Below are positions 35,495 to 43,396 of a DNA stretch of 64,000 nt, piece after piece (the first letter of the stretch is position 1; the number at the start of each line of letters is the position of its first letter). The position numbers and the translations under genes were made by a program. This stretch comes from Bernardetia sp042180575 (GTDB taxonomy: Bacteria; Bacteroidota; Bacteroidia; Cytophagales; Bernardetiaceae). A model generated the notes under the pieces. It did not search any database and was not told the origin of the DNA. It saw only the letters and a list, made by a program, of their open reading frames with translations. The stretch lies in the NCBI RefSeq assembly GCF_042180575.1, contig NZ_CP170094.1, positions 3,224,001 to 3,288,000 of the forward strand. Direction: 5' to 3'.

Positions 35495-35535
35495 GACGAA
35501 TTAAATTCGTAATTCGTAATTTTTAATTCGTAATT
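35495..35535. repeat. Heptamer repeat tract (TTCGTAA type)
   Basis: Contains TTCGTAATTCGTAATTTTTA and ATTCGTAATT, the opposite-strand version of the ATTACGA unit. The tract lies just downstream of the small gene at 35551. Confidence 0.6.
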
Positions 35536-35550
35536 ATTCATTAATTAAGA

Positions 35551-35775
35551 TTATGCAAAATTAGAGTTTACAAAATCTGTATCTTCTTGAGAATTCTCAC
35601 GACCACGGTAAGAATTAGCAAGAATAGTTTTGAGGCGATTGAGTTCTTCACGAGCAGTATCCAATCCTTCAGAAGGACGTTCAGATTTTTTCGTTTTGAA
35701 ATAATCTGACTGGATAGTTTTTAGCTCACTGATACGCTTCTCAATCTTTAATTTGGTCTTTGTTTCGAAAGCCAT
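35551..35775 (-). CDS. Small charged helical protein between rpsB and tsf, 74 aa
   Basis: ATG at 35775. The sequence starts MAFETKTKLKIEKRISELKT and continues as a charged amphipathic helix (EELNRLKTILANSY) with an acidic end (GRENSQEDTDFVNSNFA). It has no signal or TM segment and could form a short coiled coil. It is on the same strand as the ribosomal genes, 270 bp after rpsB and ahead of the terminator at 35342. Function unknown. Its position suggests coexpression with rpsB. Confidence 0.6.
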   Translation of the reverse strand: MAFETKTKLKIEKRISELKTIQSDYFKTKKSERPSEGLDTAREELNRLKTILANSYRGRENSQEDTDFVNSNFA

Positions 35776-35798
35776 AGTGATATAAGAATTTTTGAATT

Positions 35799-35826
35799 TA
35801 ATTACGAATTACGAATTAAAAATTAC
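35799..35826. repeat. Heptamer tandem repeat tract
   Basis: ATTACGAATTACGAATTAAA followed by AATTACGA: two perfect units plus a degenerate one, in the gap between rpsB and the 74-aa gene. Confidence 0.6.
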
Positions 35827-35902
35827 GAAAATTAAAATTCTATTTTAAGTAACCAAAATCTGTTTTGATAAAATCAATTTATATTTTAAAGTAATTTTAA
35901 CC

Positions 35903-35936
35903 AAACCTATAAGGTTTTTGAAAACCTTATAGGTTT
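35903..35936. repeat. Perfect 16-bp inverted repeat with 2-nt loop
   Basis: AAACCTATAAGGTTTT, TG, then the complement. It lacks a T run on either side, so it is not a standard terminator. It could be an RNA stem in the rpsB transcript or a dispersed repeat. Confidence 0.6.
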
Positions 35937-36045
35937 AACTAATCTACTTTTCGTTGTCTAGTTTATAGTAGAATAATAATGAAGAATAGAAAATAAAATG
36001 AGAAGTTAATTTATCATTCATAATTTACCATTCACAATTCAAAAA

Positions 36046-36849
36046 TTATTCTTCTTCGTCAGCATTTGCTTTCGAAGCTACAGCTTTCGAAGGTTTTTTA
36101 CCTTCATCAACTGCACGTTTTTTGTTTTCTTCTTCTTGTAATTTAGCTTGTTCACGATCTTCTTTGCGTTCTGCTAAACCTTCTTCAATAGCTTTACCAA
36201 TTATAGAAGTAAGAAGTAAGATAGATTTGTAAGCATCATCATTTGCAGGAACTGCATAATCAACGATGTTTGGATCTGCATTTGTATCTACGATAGCAAA
36301 AACAGGAATATTAAGGCGTTTTGCTTCTTTGATAGCAATGTGTTCACGAACAACATCTACTACAAAAAGAGCAGAAGGCAAACGATTAAGGTCTGCAATA
36401 CCACCTAATACACGTTCTAATTTTGCTTGCTCACGAGAAATCATTAGTCTTTCACGCTTTGCTAAGTTTTTGTACATATCACTTTTAATCATACGGTCTG
36501 TCGACTGCATTTTTTTGATAGACTTACGTACAGTAGCAAAGTTAGTGAGCATTCCACCCAACCAACGATCTGTAACATAAGGCATATTAAGGCGTTGAGC
36601 CTCTTGTGATACTACTTCTTGTGCTTGTTTCTTAGTAGCAACAAACATAATTTTTTGTCCTTTACGAGCCAATTCTTTGATGGCTTCGGTAGTACGTTCT
36701 AGACTGGCGAGAGTCTTATTAAGGTCAATGATGTGGATACCATTGCGCTCCATAAAGATGTAAGGAGCCATTTTTGGATTCCACTTGCGTTTCAAGTGAC
36801 CGAAATGCACGCCTGCGTCCAAAAGGTCTTTATATTCTATTTTGTCCAT
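36046..36849 (-). CDS. rpsB: 30S ribosomal protein S2
   Basis: 267 aa. LLDAGVHFGHLKRKWNPKMAP (about residues 9-29), the VDTNADPNIVDYAVPANDDA segment and VTDRWLGGMLTNF are S2 hallmarks. The C-terminus is extended with a charged tail (RKEDREQAKLQEEENKKRAV...KANADEEE) common in Bacteroidota. It assembles late in the 30S subunit and recruits S1. A 5' stem-loop is visible at 36918-36958. Confidence 0.97.
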   Translation of the reverse strand: MDKIEYKDLLDAGVHFGHLKRKWNPKMAPYIFMERNGIHIIDLNKTLASLERTTEAIKELARKGQKIMFVATKKQAQEVVSQEAQRLNMPYVTDRWLGGMLTNFATVRKSIKKMQSTDRMIKSDMYKNLAKRERLMISREQAKLERVLGGIADLNRLPSALFVVDVVREHIAIKEAKRLNIPVFAIVDTNADPNIVDYAVPANDDAYKSILLLTSIIGKAIEEGLAERKEDREQAKLQEEENKKRAVDEGKKPSKAVASKANADEEE

Positions 36850-36917
36850 AGTAATTTTTTACTCTGTGAGGAGAATGTAAATCAATTTCGAAACTTTGGT
36901 TCTTTTTTCTGTACAAG

Positions 36918-36958
36918 TTGTAAACTTTATTTGTCTGAAAGTATCTGACAAGTACAAC
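36918..36958 (-). promoter_or_regulatory. Candidate rpsB leader stem-loop
   Basis: Two-step stem: GTTGTA (36918-36923) with TACAAC (36953-36958), and TTGTC (36931-36935) with GACAA (36947-36951). It lies 69-109 bp upstream of the rpsB start, where autoregulatory S2 leaders occur in other phyla. No homology to a known leader was tested. The remaining part of the 36850-37166 gap contains a GC-rich patch at 36966-36990 and no gene. Confidence 0.35.
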
Positions 36959-37166
36959 TATTTTGTAGAGGCGAGAACCACGCATTCGGGATTATTATTT
37001 TTAATAAAAAAAGGAAGGTTAAGAATCTAAGTCTATTTTAGCTTAGTATTTTTTCAAAAATGCCTTTTGAGAAATTTGAAAAAATAAATTTTTGGAGAAA
37101 AATAATATATAATTGTATGGTATTTTGAAATACCTAACAAATAGATTTTGTCCAAAAAGAAAATTC

Positions 37167-37556
37167 TTAACGCTTGCTGAATTGGAATTTTTTACGTGCT
37201 TTTCTACGACCGTATTTTTTACGTTCGACCATACGAGGGTCACGTGTCATAAATCCTTCAGCTTTAAGTGCTGGGCGAAGCTCTGGGTCATGCTCAACTA
37301 AGGCACGAGAAATACCAAGACGAACAGCACCTGCTTGTCCTGTGATTCCACCACTAGCTACGTTTACTTTTACATCAAAAACACCTACTTTGTCTGTTAC
37401 AACAAAAGGTTGGTTGATGATAATACGTAAGATTTCTGTTGGGAAGTAGTCTTCTATAGCACGACCGTTTACAGTGATTTTTCCTGCGCCGGGTTGCATA
37501 TAAACACGAGCTACTGCCTTCTTACGTCTTCCGAGGGTGTGAAGAGTTGTACTCAT
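37167..37556 (-). CDS. rpsI: 30S ribosomal protein S9
   Basis: 129 aa. TLGRRKKAVARVYMQPGAGK at the N-terminus, GGITGQAGAVRLGISRALVE in the middle, and the C-terminal PRMVERKKYGRRKARKKFQ ending FSKR, whose last Arg reaches the P-site tRNA. It follows rplM by 28 bp, the usual L13-S9 pair. Confidence 0.97.
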   Translation of the reverse strand: MSTTLHTLGRRKKAVARVYMQPGAGKITVNGRAIEDYFPTEILRIIINQPFVVTDKVGVFDVKVNVASGGITGQAGAVRLGISRALVEHDPELRPALKAEGFMTRDPRMVERKKYGRRKARKKFQFSKR

Positions 37557-37584
37557 TTATAAATTAAATGGTTTAGATTTACCT

Positions 37585-38034
37585 TTAGAATTTTATTTCT
37601 TTAGGTTGTTGTGCTTCATGAGGATGCTCACTTCCTGCATGCACAAACAAATTACGGAATAACTCACGTCCTAGACGGTTGTGAGGCAACATACCTTTTA
37701 CTGCATCTTCTACAAGTTGTGTAGGCTTACGCTGTAAAATTTGGCGTGCTGAATAAATTTTCTGACCACCTGGATAACCAGAGTGAGTAATGATCTTTTT
37801 GTCGTTCCACTTCTTACCAGTAAGGTGGATTTTTTCGGCATTAATAACGATTACACTATCGCCACAATCATTGTGAGGAGTGTAAGAAGGTTTGTGTTTT
37901 CCACGCAAACGTTTCGCTATTTCACTTGCCATACGACCCAAAGTTTGTCCTTCAGCATCAACAATAAGCCATTCACGGTCTTCTTTGCCTTGCTCTGCAG
38001 TAACAAACTCAGTTTTGTAACTAAGTGAATCCAT
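37585..38034 (-). CDS. rplM: 50S ribosomal protein L13
   Basis: 149 aa. EWLIVDAEGQTLGRMASEIA, the VIVINAEKIHLTGKKWNDK segment and VKGMLPHNRLGRELF are L13 motifs. First gene of the rplM-rpsI unit. Its promoter is probably at 38268-38299, leaving a leader of about 225 nt. Confidence 0.97.
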   Translation of the reverse strand: MDSLSYKTEFVTAEQGKEDREWLIVDAEGQTLGRMASEIAKRLRGKHKPSYTPHNDCGDSVIVINAEKIHLTGKKWNDKKIITHSGYPGGQKIYSARQILQRKPTQLVEDAVKGMLPHNRLGRELFRNLFVHAGSEHPHEAQQPKEIKF

Positions 38035-38063
38035 TTTTTGGAAATTTATTGAAAAGAAATTTC

Positions 38064-38090
38064 AATTACGAATTACGAATTATGAATTAC
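38064..38090. repeat. Heptamer repeat tract in the rplM leader
   Basis: ATTACGAATTACGAATTATG then AATTACC: two perfect ATTACGA units and two degenerate ones, inside the presumed 5' leader of rplM. Confidence 0.6.
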
Positions 38091-38267
38091 CAAATAACTA
38101 TTCTGATTATGAATATAATTTATTTGTAATACCAATAATACTTTATTCAATAAAAATATCTATTCAAATTGCTATAAAAATTTAACTAATTTCTATCAAA
38201 ATCATTCAGTATCAAGCTAGTATGTTTTTGCAAACGAAAACTCTATCCTGCTATTTTAATAGGTTTG

Positions 38268-38299
38268 CAAAATTAGAGGTTTTCTTGTTGATTTCCAAA
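38268..38299 (-). promoter_or_regulatory. Probable promoter of rplM-rpsI
   Basis: On the minus strand TTTG (38299-38296), 20 nt, then TAATTTTG (38275-38268). This matches the Bacteroidota sigma consensus TTTG-N19-TAnnTTTG apart from one extra spacer base. Confidence 0.6.
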
Positions 38300-38326
38300 T
38301 AGTTGTAGAAATTTATGAATTAAAAT

Positions 38327-38833
38327 TTACGAACTATAATTTATTAAGTCTAACTGCATCTTTATATTTGCACGCTGATAAAGACCTTTTTCTAATTGAA
38401 CTTCTTCGAAACCTATTTTTTTATATAGATGAATGGCTGATTGAAGCTGAGTATTCGAATAAAGAATAACAATAGAAATAGACTTTTCTTTGGCAAAGTC
38501 TAAGCAATGTTTTAAAAGTAATTTACCTATTCCTTTGCCTTGTTCTGTGCTAGTAACAGCCATTTTACCCAATTCAAAGGTCATATCTGTCTTTTTTAAT
38601 AGTGATGCAGTCGCTATAATTTTTGCTTGTTTTTCATTTTTAAGTTTCACAAAAAAGATATATCCCCCTTTATCAATAATTTCTTTTTTGGGATTCGAAA
38701 GCGAAATTACATCTCCTTTTTCTAGTTCAAAATATTTTTCTAGCCATTCAGAATTCAATTTTTTGACCCATTCGCTCAGTTCATCAGAATAATCAATTAT
38801 TTCAATTATCTCTTCATTATTTATTGACTTCAT
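38327..38833 (-). CDS. GNAT-family N-acetyltransferase
   Basis: 168 aa with the acetyl-CoA binding motif A FELGKMAVTSTEQGKGIGKLLLKHCL (about residues 88-113; Q/R-x-x-G-x-G/A present as QGKGIGK) and motif B LYSNTQLQSAIHLYKKIGFEEV. The N-terminal ELSEWVKKLNSEWLEKYFELE is the small-molecule GNAT type. Substrate unknown. A long inverted repeat (38859-39022) lies immediately upstream. Confidence 0.85.
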   Translation of the reverse strand: MKSINNEEIIEIIDYSDELSEWVKKLNSEWLEKYFELEKGDVISLSNPKKEIIDKGGYIFFVKLKNEKQAKIIATASLLKKTDMTFELGKMAVTSTEQGKGIGKLLLKHCLDFAKEKSISIVILYSNTQLQSAIHLYKKIGFEEVQLEKGLYQRANIKMQLDLINYSS

Positions 38834-38858
38834 AGCTTTTTTGTGAATGGGTAAAAAA

Positions 38859-39022
38859 TCGTCAGTGTCCTCACCATAGCCATGAGGCTAATTTTATTTT
38901 ATCTCATAAACAGGGTTAAAACCCTGTCCAATTCATAATTTCAGAATTGTTTTCTTCAATTGAACAGGGTTTTAACCCTGTTTTCATTATTAACCTTACG
39001 ACTATGATGTCCTCACTGACGA
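38859..39022. repeat. MITE-like long inverted repeat
   Basis: The outer arms TCGTCAGTG (38859-38867) and CACTGACGA (39014-39022) and CATAG/CTATG at matching distances frame an inner inverted repeat. The inner left arm AACAGGGTTAAAACCCTGT continues to 38933, and its complement runs 38958-38982 with one mismatch. Each inner arm is itself nearly palindromic. The total is about 164 bp and non-coding. It looks like a small non-autonomous element or a dispersed extragenic repeat. Confidence 0.65.
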
Positions 39023-39050
39023 CTTCCAAAATTGTCAAACAACCAAAACG

Positions 39051-39083
39051 AATCCCCTTATTCTATATCAAAATAAGGGGATT
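39051..39083 (-). terminator. Probable terminator after the NtrC-type gene
   Basis: 12-bp perfect stem AATCCCCTTATT / AATAAGGGGATT with a 9-nt loop, 22 bp past the stop of the gene at 39106. The minus-strand tail is only moderately T-rich. Confidence 0.6.
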
Positions 39084-39105
39084 TCTAATAATCTAAACAG
39101 AAAAA

Positions 39106-40446
39106 TTACTTCTCCAATTCGTATTCTTGCATTTTTCTATAAAGTGTCGTGAGTCCAATGCCTAATATTTTAGCAGTTTCGGATTTATTGTTTTCTGTGT
39201 GTGCTAAAACTCGTTTCATGTGATGTTTTTCTACTTCGGCGAGACTTGTAAGAGGTGTAATTATAGTTCCGTTGGTTGCTCCTGTCTGTCCAAATAATAA
39301 AACATCTGGAGTAAGCAAATCATCAGACATAATTACAGCTCTTTCAATGACATTTTTAAGTTCTCTTACATTTCCTTTCCAACTATATGTTTGTAGTTTT
39401 TCTATGAAGTTTTGTTCTATTGTAGGACTTTTCTTTCCCATTTTAGCTGAAAAATGTTTTACAAAAAAACGTGCTAGTAATTCAATATCTCTTCCACGTT
39501 CTACAAGAGGTGGTAAATGAATTTGAAAGACTGCCAAACGATAATATAAATCCAATCGAAATTTATTTTCTTCTGCTTCCTTCAATAATTCTCGGTTGGT
39601 GGCAGCAATAATTCGGGTTTGAATTTTGGTAGTTTTGGTATCTCCTACTTTTATAAACTCACCTGTTTCTAGGAAACGCAATATTTTTGCTTGGAGTTCT
39701 AAAGGCATTTCACCTATTTCATCCAAAAATACTGTTCCTCTATGTCCTTCTTCCAAAAGCCCACGTTTGTCTTTGTTAGCTCCTGTAAAAGCTCCTGATT
39801 TGTAACCAAAAAGTTCGGATTCTAAAAGGTGTGGTGCAAATGCACTACAATTTAGGGCAACAAAAGGCTCTTTTGCTCGGTCGCTTTCATAATGAATAGC
39901 TTGTGCAAAAACTTCTTTTCCTGTTCCTGTTTCTCCTGTCAGAAGTACAGTAGTAGGTGTTGGAGCAACTCTTCTTGCAAGTGTAATTGATTTTTTGAGA
40001 CTATCTGATTCTCCTATTACAGCACTAAAACCATAATTACTTTGTGCTTTATCTGTAATTCTGTTTAGGCGTTGTTGCAATCTAGCTTTTTCAATTCCAT
40101 TAGCTACCAACGGCAAAAGGCGATCATTATCATCACCTTTTGTGAGATAATTGAACGCCCCATTTTGAATAGCTTTTACGCCATCTTTTATAGTTCCGTA
40201 AGCTGTAATGACTATTATTTCTGTATTTGGATACTTGTCTTTGTAGGTTTTGGTAGCTTCTACACCATCGCCATCAGGTAGTTTTACATCAGTCAGAATA
40301 AGCTCAAAGTCATCTTTTTCTAATGCTTTGAATGCTTCAGCAATATTTTTTGCCTGTGTAATTTCGTATCCCTCTAATTTTAAAGTTCGTGTGAAGAGTT
40401 TTAGTAATTGTTCTTCATCATCAATAAGTAATATTGAGCCTTCCAT
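39106..40446 (-). CDS. NtrC-family sigma-54-dependent response regulator
   Basis: 446 aa. The receiver domain has phospho-acceptor Asp53 in LILTDVKLPDGDGVE. The AAA+ domain has Walker A GETGTGKEVFAQAI, the sigma-54 contact loop SGAFTGANKDKRG, Walker B TVFLDEIGEMPLELQ and the arginine-finger region. The C-terminal Fis-type HTH is LAHTENNKSETAKILGIGLTTLYRKM. It should activate sigma-54 promoters when phosphorylated. Its start overlaps by 26 bp the end of a sensor gene that lacks a kinase domain, so the phospho-donor must be elsewhere. Confidence 0.93.
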   Translation of the reverse strand: MEGSILLIDDEEQLLKLFTRTLKLEGYEITQAKNIAEAFKALEKDDFELILTDVKLPDGDGVEATKTYKDKYPNTEIIVITAYGTIKDGVKAIQNGAFNYLTKGDDNDRLLPLVANGIEKARLQQRLNRITDKAQSNYGFSAVIGESDSLKKSITLARRVAPTPTTVLLTGETGTGKEVFAQAIHYESDRAKEPFVALNCSAFAPHLLESELFGYKSGAFTGANKDKRGLLEEGHRGTVFLDEIGEMPLELQAKILRFLETGEFIKVGDTKTTKIQTRIIAATNRELLKEAEENKFRLDLYYRLAVFQIHLPPLVERGRDIELLARFFVKHFSAKMGKKSPTIEQNFIEKLQTYSWKGNVRELKNVIERAVIMSDDLLTPDVLLFGQTGATNGTIITPLTSLAEVEKHHMKRVLAHTENNKSETAKILGIGLTTLYRKMQEYELEK

Positions 40447-41788
40447 TCAACGTGCTATTAAATTTTTGAGTAGTATCTATAAGATTTTTTATGTGTTGAA
40501 GAGATTTTTCATTTTCTTCATTATTCTTCCATTCTATCAAATTATGTTCTAATTGATTGAGGAATGAATTTGTTTGCATTTGACTAATTTGAGGCTGATT
40601 TTCAGCTACTTCTTTTACAGTAATAATATAACCTGCAAATTGTTTGTTTCTAGTCTTATTTGTATAAAACCTTTGTTGAGTTATTTGATAGACATATTCT
40701 TGTTCATGGTCTTCTATACGCAAAAGGCGTGAATACTCTTCTTGCGCTTCATTGATTAGATTTGTTTCAGAAGGTTGAAGAGCTTGACTATCTAATGAAT
40801 GAGGTTTTAGAGTAGGTGCAATTAACTTTCGCATCAAATTACTTTTGAGAGCCATGTCAGGTGCATATTTGCCTCTCCAGTCTTTAGGTTGTCCTACTTG
40901 CATCAAATGTGCTAACAGGTTATTGATAGCAACTACCTTTAAATTTTCATCCAATACCAAAACACCTTCTTGCAACTGATTCATGACAGCTTGTGTGTGC
41001 TGATTTTTGTACCTTAATTGAGCTACTGATGACTCTTCATATTCTTTCAAACGATTTACCATTGTATTAAAGGTAGAAGCAAGCATTCCTAATTCGTCGG
41101 TTGATTTTATCTGTAATTGTTGAGAATAATCATAATTAGCAACAGCTTGTAGTTTTTCTTTTAGACGAGCAAGAGGTCTTGTAATATAGATAGGAAAATA
41201 CAAGATAAATACAAATGTAATTCCGACACTAAGTAATCCTAAAGTAATAATAAAGATAGAGTTATTGTTGGCAAGTTCTTTCGCATACGCATGGCGAGCC
41301 AAGACTGCATTTTTGTTGAGCGTATAAATAACTAATACTTGATCTTTAGTTTCTTGATAAATAGGCTCTATTTTTTTGTTATAAAAAGCTACTGATAAAT
41401 TCTTATCGATTTGTGCTGTTTCAAAATTAGATATATAACTTTCATATTTTTCGTTAAGTTTAGCTACTAATTTAGCTTCATTTTTTTCAGTAATGTTAGC
41501 TGCTTGTAACTCAAAATTACTTTCAAAGTTGGCTTTAGCTTCCTTATAATTTGTTTTTATTTGAGGAGAATAATTAGGGTCATACAACATAGTTTGTTGT
41601 GCTGCTCTAAGTTCATCAAGTGAATTGAGCATCTCAACAGTATAATCTACCGAAGAAAAGTTATCTGCAAGAATTTCTTCTGAATTTTCGTCTAATTTAT
41701 ATACAGCATACCCACCAATAACTGCTAATAGTGAAATCACTACAAATAACAGTATTAGTCCAGCAAAAAGTTTGGTACGCAAACGCAT
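40421..41788 (-). CDS. Membrane sensor with HAMP and PAS domains but no kinase domain
   Basis: 455 aa. TM1 (LFAGLILLFVVISLLAVIGGY), a helical periplasmic domain of about 150 residues (four-helix-bundle type, SLDELRAAQQTMLYDP), TM2 (SIFIITLGLLSVGITFVFIL), HAMP (ITRPLARLKEKLQAVANYDY) and a PAS-like domain (VMNQLQEGVLVLDENLKVVAINNLLAHLM). The protein ends about residue 455 with a helical tail. No HisKA His box and no HATPase N/G boxes are present. It overlaps the NtrC-type regulator gene. It may signal through a separate kinase, or the kinase part may have been lost. A TATTTTTG element at 41867-41874 (minus) precedes it. Confidence 0.8.
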   Translation of the reverse strand: MRLRTKLFAGLILLFVVISLLAVIGGYAVYKLDENSEEILADNFSSVDYTVEMLNSLDELRAAQQTMLYDPNYSPQIKTNYKEAKANFESNFELQAANITEKNEAKLVAKLNEKYESYISNFETAQIDKNLSVAFYNKKIEPIYQETKDQVLVIYTLNKNAVLARHAYAKELANNNSIFIITLGLLSVGITFVFILYFPIYITRPLARLKEKLQAVANYDYSQQLQIKSTDELGMLASTFNTMVNRLKEYEESSVAQLRYKNQHTQAVMNQLQEGVLVLDENLKVVAINNLLAHLMQVGQPKDWRGKYAPDMALKSNLMRKLIAPTLKPHSLDSQALQPSETNLINEAQEEYSRLLRIEDHEQEYVYQITQQRFYTNKTRNKQFAGYIITVKEVAENQPQISQMQTNSFLNQLEHNLIEWKNNEENEKSLQHIKNLIDTTQKFNSTLNGRLNITY

Positions 41789-41956
41789 AATAAAAAAGGG
41801 AGTTTAAAAAATTGGTAATATAGTTTTATAAGTACCTATACTATATTCATGTCTTGTGCCGAACTACAAAAATATATCAAAAAAGACTAAAAAAGGCATT
41901 TAAAAGTTCATAAGGACATTTTTTAAAGAGTTTCATAAATAAAAAATACAATTCAT

Positions 41957-41994
41957 TTTATCAAAATGAAAGACTATATTTTCATTTTGACAAA
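41957..41994. repeat. Hairpin in the divergent gap 41789-42285
   Basis: TTTATCAAAATGAAA (41957-41971) pairs with TTTCATTTTGACAAA (41980-41994) with one mismatch. It lies between the leftward sensor gene and the rightward SirB1-like gene, and could be an operator or RNA stem. The rest of this 497-bp gap is AT-rich and shows no gene. Confidence 0.45.
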
Positions 41995-42285
41995 ATAAAG
42001 TGTGTACAAGAGTATCTGAGAGTGTGCCATTAGAAAATTCAAAGCCTAATTCTTCTTGTAGAAAGAATTGATTATATTTACAAAGGTGTCGAAATCTGCT
42101 AAACACCACATAAAATTAAGCCCAAAATATTAGGAAGATTATTAAGACAACAATATAAAATCACTAACCATAGAAAAATAAGATAAGAAAAATTCTATTT
42201 TTTATCACAAAAATAAACTATTCAAATTTAGTATGATTGTCCTATATTTTGAGTTTAGATAATTATAAAAATTAAAACAAAAAGT

Positions 42286-43173
42286 ATGGAAGAACAAAAT
42301 ACAGGTTCAGTAAATAATAACTTGAATGAAAAAGAATTAAAAGCTCTAATTTCTCTTTTAGAAGACGATGATACACAAGTTTTAGCCCATGTAGAAAATA
42401 AAATTTTGTCTATCGGACAATCAATTATTCCATTTTTAGAAGATTCTTGGACAAGTAGTTTTAACCCCAAACTTCAAAGTAGAATTGAAGATATTTTGCA
42501 TACCTTACAGTTTGGTCTTTTGAAGAAAAAACTACAAAATTGGTATCAAAATGAGCAAGATGATTTATTAAAAGGCTTATGGATTTTGGCAACCTATCAA
42601 TATCCAGATTTGAATTTTGAAGAACTTCAAACAAAAGTAGAACAGCTTTATTTTGAAACGTGGGTGGCTTTCCAAAACGTTCAACATCCTATTGACCAAA
42701 TAAGAAGGTTGAATAGTATATTCTTTGAAAAATTAGCCTTTAAAGCAAATGTAAATAACTTTCACTCGGTCAATAATTCCATGATAAATCAAGTTTTGGA
42801 ATCTAAAAAAGGAAACCCTATCAGTTTGGCAGTTGTTTATATGTTAATTGCTCAAAAACTCAAATTACCTGTTTTTGGTGTCAATTTGCCTAATCTTTTT
42901 GTTTTGACTTACAAATCTGAAGAACTTACTTTTTATATCAATGTTTTTAACAGAGGAGTTATTTTTGCCAAACAAGACATTGATAATTATCTCAAACAAT
43001 TAAAGCTACCTCAAAATGAAGTTTTTTATTCTCCCTGTGATAATTTGGCAATTTTGAGAAGAATGCTTCATAATTTAATGCAGTCTTTCGAACACGCAGC
43101 ACAAGGCGAAAAAATTCCTGAATTAATAGAATTACTAGCTATTTTGGGAGAAATTGTAAGCAATAGAGAGTAA
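42286..43173 (+). CDS. SirB1 / transglutaminase-like family protein
   Basis: 295 aa. The family block is about residues 125-220: IDQIRRLNSIFFEKLAFKAN, then NNSMINQVLESKKGNPISLAVVYMLIAQKLKLPVFGVNLPNLFVLTY, matching the SirB1 pattern (N-S-x-x-x-x-V-L-x-x-x-x-G-x-P-I-S-L). The N-terminal 110 residues are helical repeats (LEDDDTQVLAHVENKIL). The transglutaminase Cys is not conserved, so an enzymatic role is doubtful. Cytoplasmic, function unknown. Confidence 0.75.
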   Translation: MEEQNTGSVNNNLNEKELKALISLLEDDDTQVLAHVENKILSIGQSIIPFLEDSWTSSFNPKLQSRIEDILHTLQFGLLKKKLQNWYQNEQDDLLKGLWILATYQYPDLNFEELQTKVEQLYFETWVAFQNVQHPIDQIRRLNSIFFEKLAFKANVNNFHSVNNSMINQVLESKKGNPISLAVVYMLIAQKLKLPVFGVNLPNLFVLTYKSEELTFYINVFNRGVIFAKQDIDNYLKQLKLPQNEVFYSPCDNLAILRRMLHNLMQSFEHAAQGEKIPELIELLAILGEIVSNRE

Positions 43174-43177
43174 GGAA

Positions 43178-43207
43178 CGATTACGAATTAAAGATTACGA
43201 ATTACGA
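43178..43207. repeat. Heptamer repeat tract
   Basis: CGATTACGAATTAAAGATTA followed by CGAATTACGA: ATTACGA units with one interruption, directly after the SirB1-like stop codon. Confidence 0.6.
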
Positions 43208-43296
43208 AATTAAATTACTGATTATCAATAGCTTAACTTTTGTAAAAGAGTGCTTTAATTAATTTTTATTCCTAAATTGTTTTTTGATAAAGAAAA

Positions 43297-43324
43297 ATCC
43301 TACAAAAGGTTATTTTGTAGGATT
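43297..43324 (-). terminator. Terminator of the DUF3857 gene
   Basis: 12-bp stem AATCCTACAAAA / TTTTGTAGGATT with a 4-nt loop. On the minus strand it is followed by TTTCTTT. It sits between convergent genes and may serve both. Confidence 0.75.
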
Positions 43325-43396
43325 GAAATATAAGTTTTATAATAAAATTAAAAGGGGAGTTTACTTTTATATTTTCCTGTTTATTCTATATTATTT

